From NCBI GenBank assembly GCA_937860055.1, contig CALMBO010000027.1:124001-188000 (forward strand): a stretch of 64,000 nt of DNA. The letters run 5' to 3'. The notes under the pieces were generated by a model. The model did no database searches. It was given only the letters and a program-made list of their open reading frames with translations, and was not told where the DNA came from. Position 1 is the stretch's first letter. Every line of letters starts with the position of its first letter. Below, piece after piece: positions 29,035 through 39,473 of the stretch. Source of the DNA: an uncultured Verrucomicrobiota bacterium. GTDB taxonomy: Bacteria > Verrucomicrobiota > Kiritimatiellia > CAIQIC01 > Lenti-01. A program made the position numbers and the translations under genes.

Positions 29035-29775
29035 TCACCAGCTGCGTCCCGCGCCGCCCCCGCCCGAGCGCCCGCCGCTGAACCCCCCGAATCCGCCGCC
29101 GGAACCGCCTCCGAAGCCCCGGCCCGGAGAGGAATGCCCGCCGCCGCCGGCCTTGCCACCCCGGATCGCCGCGCGGACGATCAGGATGAACACCACCGCA
29201 AAGATCAAGAGGAACAGGAAGCCGCCGATCGCGTCCCCCGTCGACGAAACCGGCTCCGGCAGCGCCTCCCCTCCCATCACCTTCAGCAGGGCGGCCGCCC
29301 CGTCCATCAATCCCTGCGCGGGATTCCCTTCCTTGAAACGGGGAACCATGTACTCGTCCTGGATGCGGCCGCATTTGGCATCGTTCAGCACCCCTTCGAG
29401 GCCATAGCCCACCTCGATCCACATCTTCCGGTCTTCCATGGCCGCCAGCAGCAGCACGCCGTTGTCCTTGCCCTTCTGGCCGATCCCCCACTGTTCGAAC
29501 AGCTTCACCGCGAAGTCGGCGATCTCGCCGCCCTCCAGCGATTTCAGCGTCACCACGGCCAATTCCGCGCCATTCGCCTTCTGCAGCGCCGCGATGCGGC
29601 CCTCCAGCTCCGTCCGCTGTTCCGGCGCAAGCACCCCCGCCCAGTCGTTGACATAGCCCTGCGGCTCCAGGCTCTCGCGCAAACGATCCGACGCGATCTT
29701 CGCGTCCTGCCCGGAGGCGCAGGTCAAACCCATCCCCAGCGACAAAAGGAAAACGGCCCATGGCTTCCGATTCAT
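29035..29775 (-). CDS. TPM-domain (TLP18.3/Psb32/MOLO-1 type) exported protein
   Basis: 246-residue protein. Signal peptide MNRKPWAVFLLSLGMGLTCASG; TPM domain about 35-165 with YVNDWAGVLAPEQRTELEGRI, GAELAVVTLKSLEG, LFEQWGIGQKGKDNGVLLL and IEVGYGLEGVLND; a transmembrane helix about 183-203 (FLFLLIFAVVFILIVRA); and a Gly/Ser-rich cytoplasmic tail ending SGGGGAGRSW. The architecture is the common YgcG-like form found next to LemA. The family's role (possibly photosystem- or envelope-quality control in others) is not established here. A TAGCGT box lies 6 nt upstream of its ATG. Confidence 0.9.
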   Translation of the reverse strand: MNRKPWAVFLLSLGMGLTCASGQDAKIASDRLRESLEPQGYVNDWAGVLAPEQRTELEGRIAALQKANGAELAVVTLKSLEGGEIADFAVKLFEQWGIGQKGKDNGVLLLAAMEDRKMWIEVGYGLEGVLNDAKCGRIQDEYMVPRFKEGNPAQGLMDGAAALLKVMGGEALPEPVSSTGDAIGGFLFLLIFAVVFILIVRAAIRGGKAGGGGHSSPGRGFGGGSGGGFGGFSGGRSGGGGAGRSW

Positions 29776-29816
29776 GCCCCCACGCTATCAAAACCGGCCC
29801 CATGGGCTAGATGTTT

Positions 29817-29844
29817 TTGAAAACCATCTGTCTTGCGGTATGTT
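29817..29844 (+). promoter_or_regulatory. Promoter of the cupin gene at 29871
   Basis: TTGAAA at 29817-29822, a 16-nt spacer and TATGTT at 29839-29844. The sequence around the -10 box, GGTATGTTCCC (29837-29847), is identical to that of the RRM gene promoter at 37627-37637. A ribosome binding site AAAGGAG follows, so this gene has a leader. Confidence 0.55.
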
Positions 29845-29870
29845 CCCGGCCTATGACAAAGGAGAAAACC

Positions 29871-30221
29871 ATGAGCCCTGCCCCCGGAAAAAAGACCGCC
29901 GAAAACCTGATGTCCAAGGCCATTCCCATGGCGGGGATGGTCGATGTCCAGCCCGGCGCGGTCGTCAGCCGGACCGTCATCTCCAAGAAGGCCGGCACCG
30001 TCACCCTGTTCGCCTTCGACAAAGGCCAGGGACTCAGCACCCATTCCGCGCCCTACGACGCCATGGTCTGGATCCTCGAAGGCGCCGTGAAGATCACCAT
30101 CGACGGCAAGCCCCTCCGCGCCAAGGCGGGCGACATGGTGATCATGCCCGCCAATCTCCCCCATGCCCTCCAGGCCACCCAGCCCTTCAAGATGGCGCTG
30201 GTCATGGTCAAGGAGAAGTGA
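29871..30221 (+). CDS. Small cupin-domain protein
   Basis: 116-residue single-domain cupin. Seen directly: GQGLSTHSAPYDAMVWILEGAVKI (cupin motif 1, with one metal-ligand histidine in STHSAP) and KAGDMVIMPANLPHALQA (motif 2 with the conserved histidine). AAAGGAG lies 9 nt before the ATG at 29871, so the upstream in-frame starts are not needed. Cupins of this size are often sugar- or metal-binding sensors or isomerases; no specific role is visible. Its 3' end overlaps the end of the convergent gene at 30208 by 14 nt. Confidence 0.9.
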   Translation: MSPAPGKKTAENLMSKAIPMAGMVDVQPGAVVSRTVISKKAGTVTLFAFDKGQGLSTHSAPYDAMVWILEGAVKITIDGKPLRAKAGDMVIMPANLPHALQATQPFKMALVMVKEK

Positions 30222-31611
30222 GCTTCCCCTCCGCCTCGTCCACGTATCGCTGGATGCGGGTCCGGGGCGCATCGGAAGCCGCCGGCGATGGATCGGCGAA
30301 ATCGCCGGCCCCGGGGCGGTCGAAGGAATCCACGTAGCTCTTGCGGGTCTGGTTCTTCTCCAGGAACCCCTGGTGGGCCCGTTCGGCCCGCATCCAAAGC
30401 TGGTTCAACGCGACTTGCCAGGTGGCGTCGTCCGGCGGCTGGAGCTTCCCGGGATCCTTCCGGGCGCGCGGCCACCAGCCATGCTTCTCGGGCGGCGGCA
30501 GGCCGAGCTGGTCGAAGTAGGCCGCATAGGAAGCCAGCACCTCCTGCAGCGCCGGCGGCGCGCCGATCGCAAAGCTCTGGACTTGGAGCGAAAGCGCCCC
30601 GGCCACCGGCGCCACCCATTTCTGCCCGCGATATTCGATCAGGTCGCGGGCATACAGTTCCTGCGGCACCTCCTCCGGGACATCGACGCCCAAAGCCGCT
30701 TCGCGCGGACGGAAGTTCAGGGTTTGCAGCAACCTTGCCTCGATCTGGAGGCCCCGGTCGCTCCAGGCCTCCATGTGGCGGCTTCGCGACTTCCGGGCCA
30801 GATGCTCCGCCCAGGCCTCTTCCGGCTTCCGGTCCCGCAGGGCCGGGCAGTTCTTCCGGAGCCAGGCGGCGTTGATCGCCTGCCGCGTGCCGACCGCCTG
30901 GAACAACGCGGCCCACGTCTGGAGATCTCCGTCGGGAAAGAGGAATTCCACGGCGGCGGCGGCGTAGGCCTTTTCCCTCCAGCGTCCCGGCGGAAGCATC
31001 TCCTGCTTGACCACCTGCGCCAGCGGCATCCCACGGCCTTCGCCCTGCTCGCGCGCGATCCAGTCGCGGTTGCGCGAGCGCAGGGCCGCCTGCGTGTTCT
31101 GGGCCAGCCCGGCGGAGATCCAGTCGGGCACGGTCGCGCCGGTGCCCGTCCGCTGGCCGGCGGGGGTGTGTTCCGCCGCGTAGCGGTTCAGCATCAGCCA
31201 GCAGGCCCCTTCCATCAGATCTTCCCGGTCGAGGCGGAGGGCGCCGGGCGCCACGAGCCGCTGGTAGAAATGCCCGTCGTCCCACCCCTGCATCCGGAGC
31301 ACCTGGGAATCCGGCGCCGACGAGCTCTGCACCATGACGCCCAGCACCTGCTCGCGCTGGAGGGGCAGCCGCATCCCGGTCTTTTCCTCCACCCGGGCCG
31401 CCTGCTCGGAAAGGGCGCGCGCCAGGACCATGTTTTCGGCGGAGGTCATGCCCGACACCATGAAACGGCGGTCGGCGCTGTAGATCGCCGCATGGCCGGA
31501 CTTCCCCACGCGGGTAGCCGCCTCCGGTGCCTGCGCCCGGCTTTCGCGCACCGCCCCCGCCGCCGCCAGCGCGGCGAAGCAGAGAAGGCAGGCTGTCCGG
31601 CGGAAGAACAT
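30208..31611 (-). CDS. Secreted protein of unknown function, resembles a degenerate gluzincin peptidase
   Basis: 467-residue exported protein. Signal peptide MFFRRTACLLCFAALAAAGAV with likely cleavage near ESRA-QA. The body has a fold hint: REQVLGVMVQSSS (strand), then LMEGACWLMLNRYA at the place where peptidase-MA proteins carry HExxH, followed by VPDWISAGLAQN, which resembles the 'PxWLxEGLA' zinc-site motif. The catalytic histidines are absent, so it would be catalytically dead or the likeness is accidental. It begins 2 nt after the ettA stop and is the last gene of the leuS-ompA-ettA run. Its end overlaps the convergent cupin gene by 14 nt. Confidence 0.7.
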   Translation of the reverse strand: MFFRRTACLLCFAALAAAGAVRESRAQAPEAATRVGKSGHAAIYSADRRFMVSGMTSAENMVLARALSEQAARVEEKTGMRLPLQREQVLGVMVQSSSAPDSQVLRMQGWDDGHFYQRLVAPGALRLDREDLMEGACWLMLNRYAAEHTPAGQRTGTGATVPDWISAGLAQNTQAALRSRNRDWIAREQGEGRGMPLAQVVKQEMLPPGRWREKAYAAAAVEFLFPDGDLQTWAALFQAVGTRQAINAAWLRKNCPALRDRKPEEAWAEHLARKSRSRHMEAWSDRGLQIEARLLQTLNFRPREAALGVDVPEEVPQELYARDLIEYRGQKWVAPVAGALSLQVQSFAIGAPPALQEVLASYAAYFDQLGLPPPEKHGWWPRARKDPGKLQPPDDATWQVALNQLWMRAERAHQGFLEKNQTRKSYVDSFDRPGAGDFADPSPAASDAPRTRIQRYVDEAEGKLTSP

Positions 31612-31613
31612 GG

Positions 31614-33281
<1,668 letters not shown>

Positions 33282-33310
33282 GGGGAATCTCCTTGTCGGG
33301 AAGGCGCCGC

Positions 33311-34396
33311 TCAGGGCGCCGGGACCACTTGCACGGTGACCGTGCGGTTCAGCCGCCGGTTTTGCGGGCTGTCGTTGGGGAACGGCGCCTGCGCCGGCTC
33401 GCCCGTCCGCTCTTCGAACGCCAGGGACGGATTGGCGCGCGCAAACTGCGCCAGGTGCGCGACGGCCGTCTTGGCGCGCGCCGCCGCGATGTCGGCGTTG
33501 TCCTTGAACTGCTCCGTCGGCTTGCTCAGCGGCACATCGTCGGTATACCCCGTCACCACCACCCGCGCCCCGCCTTTCAGGGCGGCCAGCTTCGCTCCCA
33601 CGGCCTTCAGCGCGCGCATCCCCTCGATGGAAATCCTGTCGCCCGACACGAAAACCGGGTCGGAGAAGCGCACCAGGTGCGCGCCGCCGCTCAGGAAGGT
33701 CTCCGTGCCCGGAATCTTCCAGTCCGATGCCGGCAGCGGAGCCGCCGCGGGCGCGGACGGCGGCGCGGAAACGGAAGCCTGCGGCGCCGGTGCCGGCGCG
33801 GCCGGAGGCGTCTCCGCCGGAACCGGGGTCTGTTCGGAGGGCGCAGGAGGCGCCTCCGCCGTCTCTTCCCCGCTCCGGGGACACGCCGTCCAAAAACCGA
33901 TCAGGGCCACCAGCACGGACAGGACCGCGACCAGCGAAATCATCCGGCGGTCCAGTTCAACCCCCGAAAACCAATCGCGGAGGCGGCGGACGAGCGGACT
34001 CCTCGCCCCGGACGGCGCCCGGGGGGGAAGCGGACGGGACGGGGCGGGCGGCGGCGCGGCCGGCCGCTGCGGACGGTGGTAGACGCCGGTGCGCAGCGGA
34101 GGATGGTCCGCGCCCTGCGGCGAAGCCTCAACCGGCCGCGCGGGGCCCGACTCGGACAGGACCGCGCGCACATCGGCCGCCACATCCGGCGGCATTCCCG
34201 ACGACGGCGGCAGGATCATCTCGGGTTCGGGCCGCGGCGCGGGGGGCGTGTCCGGCTTGGACATCACGATCTTCGGCGCCGTCGGTTCGCGGTCCGACAG
34301 GGACGAGAACAGATCCAACTGGCTGCTGCCGGCATCCTTGACGTGCCCCTTCCGGCTGTTCAGCTTCCCCTGCAGCGCATTCGTGAGTTCGCCCAT
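33311..34396 (-). CDS. OmpA-family peptidoglycan-associating protein with a central membrane anchor
   Basis: 361-residue protein. N-terminal 145 residues are polar and proline-rich (MGELTNALQGKLNSRKGHVKD), then one transmembrane helix at about 153-170 (ISLVAVLSVLVALIGFW), a Pro/Ala linker, and an OmpA_C domain from about 235 (HLVRFSDPVFVSGDRISIEG) with the motif VVVTGYTDDVPLSKPTEQFKDNADIAAARAKTAV and the end SPQNRRLNRTVTV. The NR-LNR ending matches OmpA/MotB-like domains. The topology resembles MotB (cytoplasmic N-terminus, periplasmic peptidoglycan-binding C-terminus) but the N-terminal part is far longer. It lies 29 nt after leuS and 29 nt before ettA. A tether between the inner membrane and the peptidoglycan is the likely job. 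Confidence 0.82.
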   Translation of the reverse strand: MGELTNALQGKLNSRKGHVKDAGSSQLDLFSSLSDREPTAPKIVMSKPDTPPAPRPEPEMILPPSSGMPPDVAADVRAVLSESGPARPVEASPQGADHPPLRTGVYHRPQRPAAPPPAPSRPLPPRAPSGARSPLVRRLRDWFSGVELDRRMISLVAVLSVLVALIGFWTACPRSGEETAEAPPAPSEQTPVPAETPPAAPAPAPQASVSAPPSAPAAAPLPASDWKIPGTETFLSGGAHLVRFSDPVFVSGDRISIEGMRALKAVGAKLAALKGGARVVVTGYTDDVPLSKPTEQFKDNADIAAARAKTAVAHLAQFARANPSLAFEERTGEPAQAPFPNDSPQNRRLNRTVTVQVVPAP

Positions 34397-34424
34397 GTCC
34401 GTTCCTCCGTCCTCGCGGCCGCGT

Positions 34425-37028
34425 TCAGCCGGCCACCACCAGGTTGACCATCCGTTTCGGGATGTGGATCTTCTTCTTGATCTCCTTGCCGGCCAGGAAG
34501 GAAGCGGCTTCCGGACAGGCCAGCGCCGCGGCGAATACCGCATCGTCGCCGGCCTCGGAGGCCACGCGGATGCGGCCGCGCACCTTGCCGTTCACCTGCA
34601 CGGGAATCTCGATTTCGTCCTCCCGGAGATGATCCTCGTTCCACGCCGGCCACGCCTCGTGCGCGAGCGTGCCGGAATGTCCGAGGCGGCTCCACATTTC
34701 CTCGGCCAGGTGCGGCGCGAAGGGGGCCAGCAGCAGGACGAACGTCGACAGCAGCGAACGGGGAACCTGCTCCCACGCCTGCGCCTCGTTCACGAAGATC
34801 ATCATCGCGGAGATGGCCGTGTTGTACTCCATCCCCTCGATGTCGTGGCTCACCTTCTTGATCGCGGCATGCAGCGCGCGCAGCTGCGCCTTCGCGGGCT
34901 CCGCGTCGCAAAGCTTCGGCGACAGCGCCCCCGTCTCCTCGTCCAGCACCAGGCGGTAGACGCGGCTCAGGAAGCGGGACACCCCTTCCACGCCCTTCAT
35001 GCTCCACGGCTTCACCTGCGTCAGCGGCCCCATGAACATCTCGTAGAGCCTCAGCGAATCCGCCCCGTGCTCCTTCACGATGTCGTCGGGGTTGATCACG
35101 TTTCCGCGGCTCTTGCTCATCTTGAAGGCGCGGGCCGAGACGCGGATGCCCGGCTGGCTTTTCAGCACGAAGGCGTCGCCCTGCTTCTGCAGGTCGCCCT
35201 CCGGGATCTTCGACGCCGCGAATTTTCCGCCTGTGCGGCGGTCGCAGCCGTTGTCGTCCACGTTCTCTGCCGAAACCCACGCGCCGGCGGCATCCTTGTA
35301 CGCCGTATATTCCATCTCCCCCAGGATCATCCCCTGGTTCACCAGCTTCTGGAACGGTTCCTTCGTGGACACGGCGCCGCAATCGAACAGCACCTTGTGC
35401 CAGAACCGCGCGTAGAGCAGGTGCAGCACCGCGTGCTCCGCCCCGCCCACGTAGAGGTCCACCGGCATCCAGTACTTCTCCAGCGCCGGATCCACGAACG
35501 CCTTCCCGTTCCTTGGATCGATGTAGCGCAGGTAGTACCAGCACGACCCCGCCCACTGCGGCATCGTGTTCGTCTCCCGCCGCGCGGGGCCGCCGCACTT
35601 CGGGCACGTGGCCTTCAGCCATTCGGTCGCGCGCGCCAGCGGCGGCTGGCCGTCCGCCGTCGGCCGGTAGTCCTTCATCTCCGGCAGGCGCACCGGCAGC
35701 TGGTCCTCCGGCACCGGCACCACGCCGCATTTCTCGCAATGCAGCAGCGGGAAGGGCTCGCCCCAGAAGCGCTGGCGGCTGAACAGCCAGTCGCGCAGCT
35801 TGTAGTTCACCTTCCCCGCGCCCTTCCCCGTCTTCTCCAGCCACGCCGTGATCCGCTTCTTGAATTCCGCCGTCGGCAGCCCGTCGTACTCGCCGGAGTT
35901 CACCGCGACGCCGTCGTCCACGTACCCGCGCCAGTCCACGCCCGCCGGCGGCTGCACCACCTGCACGATCGGCAGCCCGAACTTCTGCGCGAATTCATAG
36001 TCGCGCGTGTCGTGCGCCGGCACCGCCATGATCGCCCCCGTCCCGTAGCCCCACAGCACGTAGTCCGCCACCCACACCGGGATCTTCTGTCCGTTGACCG
36101 GATTCACCGCGCAGGCGCCGGTGAAGACGCCCGTCTTCTCCTTGGCCAGTTCCGTGCGCTCGAGGTCGCTTTTGCCCGCCGCCGCCGCGCGGTACGCCGC
36201 GACCGCGTCGGCCTGCGCGGGCGTCGTGATCTTCGCCACCAGCGGATGCTCCGGCGCCAGCACCATGTAGGTCGCGCCGAACAGCGTGTCCGGCCGCGTC
36301 GTGAACACCCGCACCGTCTCGCCGCCGATCTGGAAATCGACCTCCGCGCCTTCGCTCTTGCCGATCCAGTTCCGCTGCATCTCCTTGATGCTCTCCGGCC
36401 AGTCCAGGCCGTCCAGGTCCGCCAGCAGCCGCTCGGCATATTGCGTGATCTTCAGCACCCACTGGCGCATCGATCGCCGCTCGACCGAAAAGCCCTTCGC
36501 CCGCCATTCCTCGACCTCTTCGTTCGCCAGCACGGCGCACAGGTCGGGGCTCCAGTTCACCGGCATCTCGCTCTCGTACGCCAGCCCCCGCTTGAACAGC
36601 TGCAGGAAGATCCACTGCGTCCATCGCACGTATTCCTCGTCCGTGGTCGCCACCTCCCGGTCCCAGTCGTAGGAAAAACCCAGCATTTTCAGCTGCCGCC
36701 GGAAGTTGTCGATGTTCTCGTAGGTGATCTTCCGCGGGTGCTCGCCGGTCTTGATCGCGTACTGCTCCGCCGGAAGCCCGAACGAATCCCAGCCCATCGG
36801 ATGCAGGACGTTGAACCCCTTCATCCGCTTGTAGCGCGCCTGGATGTCCGTCGCCGTATAGCCTTCCGGATGCCCCACGTGCAGCCCCTGCCCGCTCGGA
36901 TACGGGAACATGTCCAGCACGTAGAACTTGGGGCGCGAACGGTCCACCTCGCCTGGCGTGCGGAACGTCTTGTTCTGCTCCCAGTATTTCTGCCACTTTG
37001 CTTCGATTTCGGAATGCGGATACGCCAT
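34425..37028 (-). CDS. leuS: Leucyl-tRNA synthetase
   Basis: 867-residue class I synthetase, normal length. Seen directly: [22 protein letters not shown] with the HIGH signature as HVGH, the editing (CP1) domain with [21 protein letters not shown], the zinc-like module [15 protein letters not shown], a second [12 protein letters not shown], and the anticodon-binding C-terminal domain. The ATG at 37028 has GAGGAG upstream. It heads the run leuS-ompA-ettA-30208. Confidence 0.98.
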   Translation of the reverse strand: MAYPHSEIEAKWQKYWEQNKTFRTPGEVDRSRPKFYVLDMFPYPSGQGLHVGHPEGYTATDIQARYKRMKGFNVLHPMGWDSFGLPAEQYAIKTGEHPRKITYENIDNFRRQLKMLGFSYDWDREVATTDEEYVRWTQWIFLQLFKRGLAYESEMPVNWSPDLCAVLANEEVEEWRAKGFSVERRSMRQWVLKITQYAERLLADLDGLDWPESIKEMQRNWIGKSEGAEVDFQIGGETVRVFTTRPDTLFGATYMVLAPEHPLVAKITTPAQADAVAAYRAAAAGKSDLERTELAKEKTGVFTGACAVNPVNGQKIPVWVADYVLWGYGTGAIMAVPAHDTRDYEFAQKFGLPIVQVVQPPAGVDWRGYVDDGVAVNSGEYDGLPTAEFKKRITAWLEKTGKGAGKVNYKLRDWLFSRQRFWGEPFPLLHCEKCGVVPVPEDQLPVRLPEMKDYRPTADGQPPLARATEWLKATCPKCGGPARRETNTMPQWAGSCWYYLRYIDPRNGKAFVDPALEKYWMPVDLYVGGAEHAVLHLLYARFWHKVLFDCGAVSTKEPFQKLVNQGMILGEMEYTAYKDAAGAWVSAENVDDNGCDRRTGGKFAASKIPEGDLQKQGDAFVLKSQPGIRVSARAFKMSKSRGNVINPDDIVKEHGADSLRLYEMFMGPLTQVKPWSMKGVEGVSRFLSRVYRLVLDEETGALSPKLCDAEPAKAQLRALHAAIKKVSHDIEGMEYNTAISAMMIFVNEAQAWEQVPRSLLSTFVLLLAPFAPHLAEEMWSRLGHSGTLAHEAWPAWNEDHLREDEIEIPVQVNGKVRGRIRVASEAGDDAVFAAALACPEAASFLAGKEIKKKIHIPKRMVNLVVAG

Positions 37029-37157
37029 GGATGCTCCTCAAATCAATATTGCCCCGCACTCTAGCCCCCCCGCCGCCCCCGATCAATGCCCGATTTTCCC
37101 TGCCCCGATCCCCAATTGCCGGTGTGGGAAAACGCCCCCGGCCGTTCCACTTGGAAT

Positions 37158-37186
37158 TTGGATATTTCGCTCCTCATCGCTAGAGT
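37158..37186 (+). promoter_or_regulatory. Candidate promoter of the cupin gene at 37193 (leaderless layout)
   Basis: TTGGAT at 37158-37163, 17-nt spacer, TAGAGT at 37181-37186, then only 6 nt to the ATG. No Shine-Dalgarno sequence is present. Confidence 0.4.
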
Positions 37187-37192
37187 TCCCCC

Positions 37193-37561
37193 ATGAACCT
37201 AGAAATCCGCTCCCCCGATCCCGCCGCCGAATCCTTCACCGCGGAAAACTGCCACATCCTCGAACTGGCCAACATCCCAGGCGATCCCGACTGTTCCATC
37301 GCCCGCGCCCGCGTCGAGCCCGGCGCGACCACGCGCTGGCACCGCCTTGCGGGCACCGCCGAGCGTTATGTCATCCTGGAAGGTCGCGGCCGCGCCGAAA
37401 TCGGCGATCTGCCTCCGCGCGAGGTCGGCCCCGGCGATGTCGTCCTCATCCCGCCCGGCGTCCGCCAGCGCATCGCCAATGCCGCGGAAACGGACCTCGT
37501 CTTCCTCGCCATCTGCACCCCCCGCTTCACTCCTGCCGCCTACGAAGACCTCGGCTCCTGA
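37193..37561 (+). CDS. Cupin-domain protein
   Basis: 122-residue single-domain cupin. Seen directly: TTRWHRLAGTAERYVILEGRGRAEIG (motif 1 with the HR-L-TAERY ligands) and VGPGDVVLIPPGVRQRIANA (motif 2, where the usual histidine is replaced by Arg-Gln). N-terminal SPDPAAESFTAENCHILELA precedes the fold. It is close to mannose-6-phosphate isomerase-like or polyketide-cyclase-like cupins that lack a clear substrate. A lone gene with its own promoter and no leader. Confidence 0.88.
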   Translation: MNLEIRSPDPAAESFTAENCHILELANIPGDPDCSIARARVEPGATTRWHRLAGTAERYVILEGRGRAEIGDLPPREVGPGDVVLIPPGVRQRIANAAETDLVFLAICTPRFTPAAYEDLGS

Positions 37562-37605
37562 CCTCTTCCCCGGGGGAGCGCCCAAAACTATTTTCACAAG
37601 GGGGC

Positions 37606-37633
37606 TTGCTATTCCGGCGCATAAGGGTATGTT
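37606..37633 (+). promoter_or_regulatory. Promoter of the RRM protein gene
   Basis: TTGCTA at 37606-37611, 16-nt spacer and TATGTT at 37628-37633, the same spacing and the same GGTATGTTCCC core as the cupin promoter at 29817-29844. Transcription would start near 37640 and give a leader of about 130 nt. Confidence 0.5.
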
Positions 37634-37772
37634 CCCCGCCGCTTAGTGAGAGTAGTTAGCTTGAGTTGGAAGGTAGTCCATTGTCCGCATCGGCGGCAGG
37701 GGGAACATCTTAACCCGAACGAGTCGGGACAGTCATGAGAACATCCCCCGGAGCAGAAGGAATAAAGTAAAC
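37629..37772 (+). promoter_or_regulatory. Structured leader or operator region of the RRM gene
   Basis: ATGTTCCCC-GCCGC (37629-37642) is complementary to GCGGC-ag-GGGGAACAT (37693-37708), with about 50 nt between. A second hairpin CCCGA/TCGGG lies at 37714-37728, and a ribosome binding site GAAGGA precedes the ATG at 37773. The left arm overlaps the promoter's -10 box, so it is not certain that the long repeat forms in RNA; it may be a DNA site. No other gene is seen between 37562 and 37772. Confidence 0.45.
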
Positions 37773-38108
37773 ATGGCTACCAAGCTGTATGTCGGAAACC
37801 TGTCGTTTGATATCTCGGAAGGCGAACTTCGCCAGATGTTCGAGGCGTTCGGCACCGTTTCCAGTTGCAACCTCATCATGGACCGCATGACCGAGCGGCC
37901 CCGCGGTTTCGCGTTCGTCGAGATGTCCTCGCCGGCCGAGGCCACCAAGGCCATCGGCGAACTGAACGGCAAGGAAGTCGGCGGTCGCGCCCTGGTCGTC
38001 AATGAAGCCCGTCCCCGCGAGGATCGTCCCCGCGGCGGTGGCGGCTTCGGCGGTGGAAACGGCGGCGGTGGCGGCGGCTTCGGCGGCGGACGCCGCAACC
38101 GCTACTAA
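37773..38108 (+). CDS. RRM-domain RNA-binding protein with glycine-rich tail
   Basis: 111-residue protein. One RNA-recognition motif: RNP2 LYVGNL at residues 5-10 and RNP1 RGFAFVEM at 44-51, with MDRMTERPRG before it and a Gly/Arg/Phe-rich tail (GGGGFGGGNGGGG...RRNRY). This is the cold-inducible Rbp type known from cyanobacteria and many PVC bacteria, thought to bind U-rich or structured RNA and help at low temperature. A long 5' leader and strong terminator suggest a high-abundance, regulated monocistronic message. Confidence 0.95.
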   Translation: MATKLYVGNLSFDISEGELRQMFEAFGTVSSCNLIMDRMTERPRGFAFVEMSSPAEATKAIGELNGKEVGGRALVVNEARPREDRPRGGGGFGGGNGGGGGGFGGGRRNRY

Positions 38109-38133
38109 AAACAAAAGCCCGTTGGGGCTTTCC

Positions 38134-38166
38134 AAACGCCGCGGCGAATTTCGCCGCGGCGTTTTT
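38134..38166. terminator. Strong bidirectional rho-independent terminator
   Basis: Perfect 14-bp stem AAACGCCGCGGCGA (38134-38147) / TCGCCGCGGCGTTT (38151-38164) with loop ATT and TTTTT at the 3' side; reading the other way the left end supplies the T run only weakly. A small hairpin AAAGCCC/GGGGCTTT lies just before it (about 38114-38131). It ends the RRM transcript and separates it from the flippase gene that converges on it. Confidence 0.9.
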
Positions 38167-38198
38167 GCGTTCAGCCGGGAATGGCCCGCCCGATGTCC

Positions 38199-39473
38199 TC
38201 AGCCGTGCCGCCGCCGGGAGACGATCCCCGCGGCCAGCAGGACGGCCGCGGCCAGGTTCAGCGTCCCGAGGACCATCGCGACCTGCAGCGGATGCGCATG
38301 GAAGCGCGCAACGCCGGCCACGTAGGCCAGTCCGCACGGCACCAGGCCGTAGCACCAGAAGAACCGCCGCTGGGCCATCTCGAAATTGAGCAGCAGATAT
38401 GCCAGCGCGAGCGGAGCCATCGCCAGGACCATCGCGCGCGTCAGCGCGGCGGCGGAGGCCGCCGCTTCGGGCGGCCACGCCCCGTAAAGGATGGTCCAGG
38501 GCAGCTGCGGGAAGAAAACGCAGATCCCCGCGACCGCCGCGATGAGCAATCCCGCGAAGCCCATCGCCCGTCCCAGCAGCCGCCAGCTGTCCTCGGTCAG
38601 TTCGCCGGCGGAAGTCACCTTGGGGAACAGCACGACGGCGACGGGCACGGGCAGGAAGACGGCCGTGCGCGCGATGGTCGCGGCCTTGGCGAACAGCCCC
38701 GTGGTTTCCGCGTCGAAATAGTGCTTCGCCAGCGCCGTGTCGAGGTTCATCAGCATCGCGTATCCCGCCAGGCAGACGAGCGAGGAGCCGAGATACCGGT
38801 AGGTTTCGCGCGGCCCTCCCGCCGCAGAGGAATGCCGCGGCAACCCCAGCCCCGCCACCGCCCAAAGGCACAGGACCAGCACCGCCAGCACGCCGAGGCC
38901 CTGCGCCGCCACGGCGGCGAACGCCGTGGCCGAGAGGAAGAAGGTGAAGACCGCGCCCAGGACCAGCCGGGTCGCGCCCCACGCCTGCGGCGCCCACGCC
39001 AGCCAGGCGAAGGACTGCATGCCCTGCAGCAGTCCGTAGAACAGGCTCATCCACAGGCTTGCGGCCAGGACAGCGAACGTCAGCACGATCAGCGACGGGG
39101 ATACGCTCCAGATTCCCGCCAGCGGCGCGCGGAAAGCCCAGGCGGCGGCCACCAGCGCCGCGGAAATCGCGCCGAACACCCGCGTCCAGTGCAGGAACAA
39201 GGGCAGGATCCCGTCCCGGCGGCCCTCCCGGGCCAGGTTCGAGGCGAAATGCGCCAGCGTGTTCTGCAGCGCCAGCATCGGCGTGCTGGCGGCGAGGATG
39301 ATGCCAAGCATGGCCACCAGCGAACCGTACTCCGCGTTCGGAAGCCCCCGCCGCCCCCCCACCACCATGTGGAAGCCCACGTTGCACAGCGCGCCGAACG
39401 CCGTGCCGACCATCATCAGGGAGCCATGCCGGACCAGCCCCGACTCGTCCCGCCATGGAAGCGCGGCCTTCAT
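38199..39473 (-). CDS. Polysaccharide flippase-like membrane protein (MOP/Wzx type)
   Basis: 424-residue protein with about 12 hydrophobic segments. It is similar in shape to MATE/MOP exporters and Wzx O-unit flippases: N-terminal GSLMMVGTAFGALCNVGFHM, EYGSLVAMLGIILAASTPML, the central amphipathic region, and AAVVLFP-type VPVAVVLFPKV followed by ALLIAAV and a last pair of helices. There is no ATPase motif. With the GT2 and GT39-like genes upstream it probably flips a lipid-linked glycan across the inner membrane. ATGA overlap with the GT2 gene upstream. Confidence 0.82.
   Translation of the reverse strand: MKAALPWRDESGLVRHGSLMMVGTAFGALCNVGFHMVVGGRRGLPNAEYGSLVAMLGIILAASTPMLALQNTLAHFASNLAREGRRDGILPLFLHWTRVFGAISAALVAAAWAFRAPLAGIWSVSPSLIVLTFAVLAASLWMSLFYGLLQGMQSFAWLAWAPQAWGATRLVLGAVFTFFLSATAFAAVAAQGLGVLAVLVLCLWAVAGLGLPRHSSAAGGPRETYRYLGSSLVCLAGYAMLMNLDTALAKHYFDAETTGLFAKAATIARTAVFLPVPVAVVLFPKVTSAGELTEDSWRLLGRAMGFAGLLIAAVAGICVFFPQLPWTILYGAWPPEAAASAAALTRAMVLAMAPLALAYLLLNFEMAQRRFFWCYGLVPCGLAYVAGVARFHAHPLQVAMVLGTLNLAAAVLLAAGIVSRRRHG

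Noticed and set aside
37078-37192. A riboswitch upstream of leuS or the cupin
   Set aside because: No T-box specifier/antiterminator pattern or other known element found; only promoter-like boxes.
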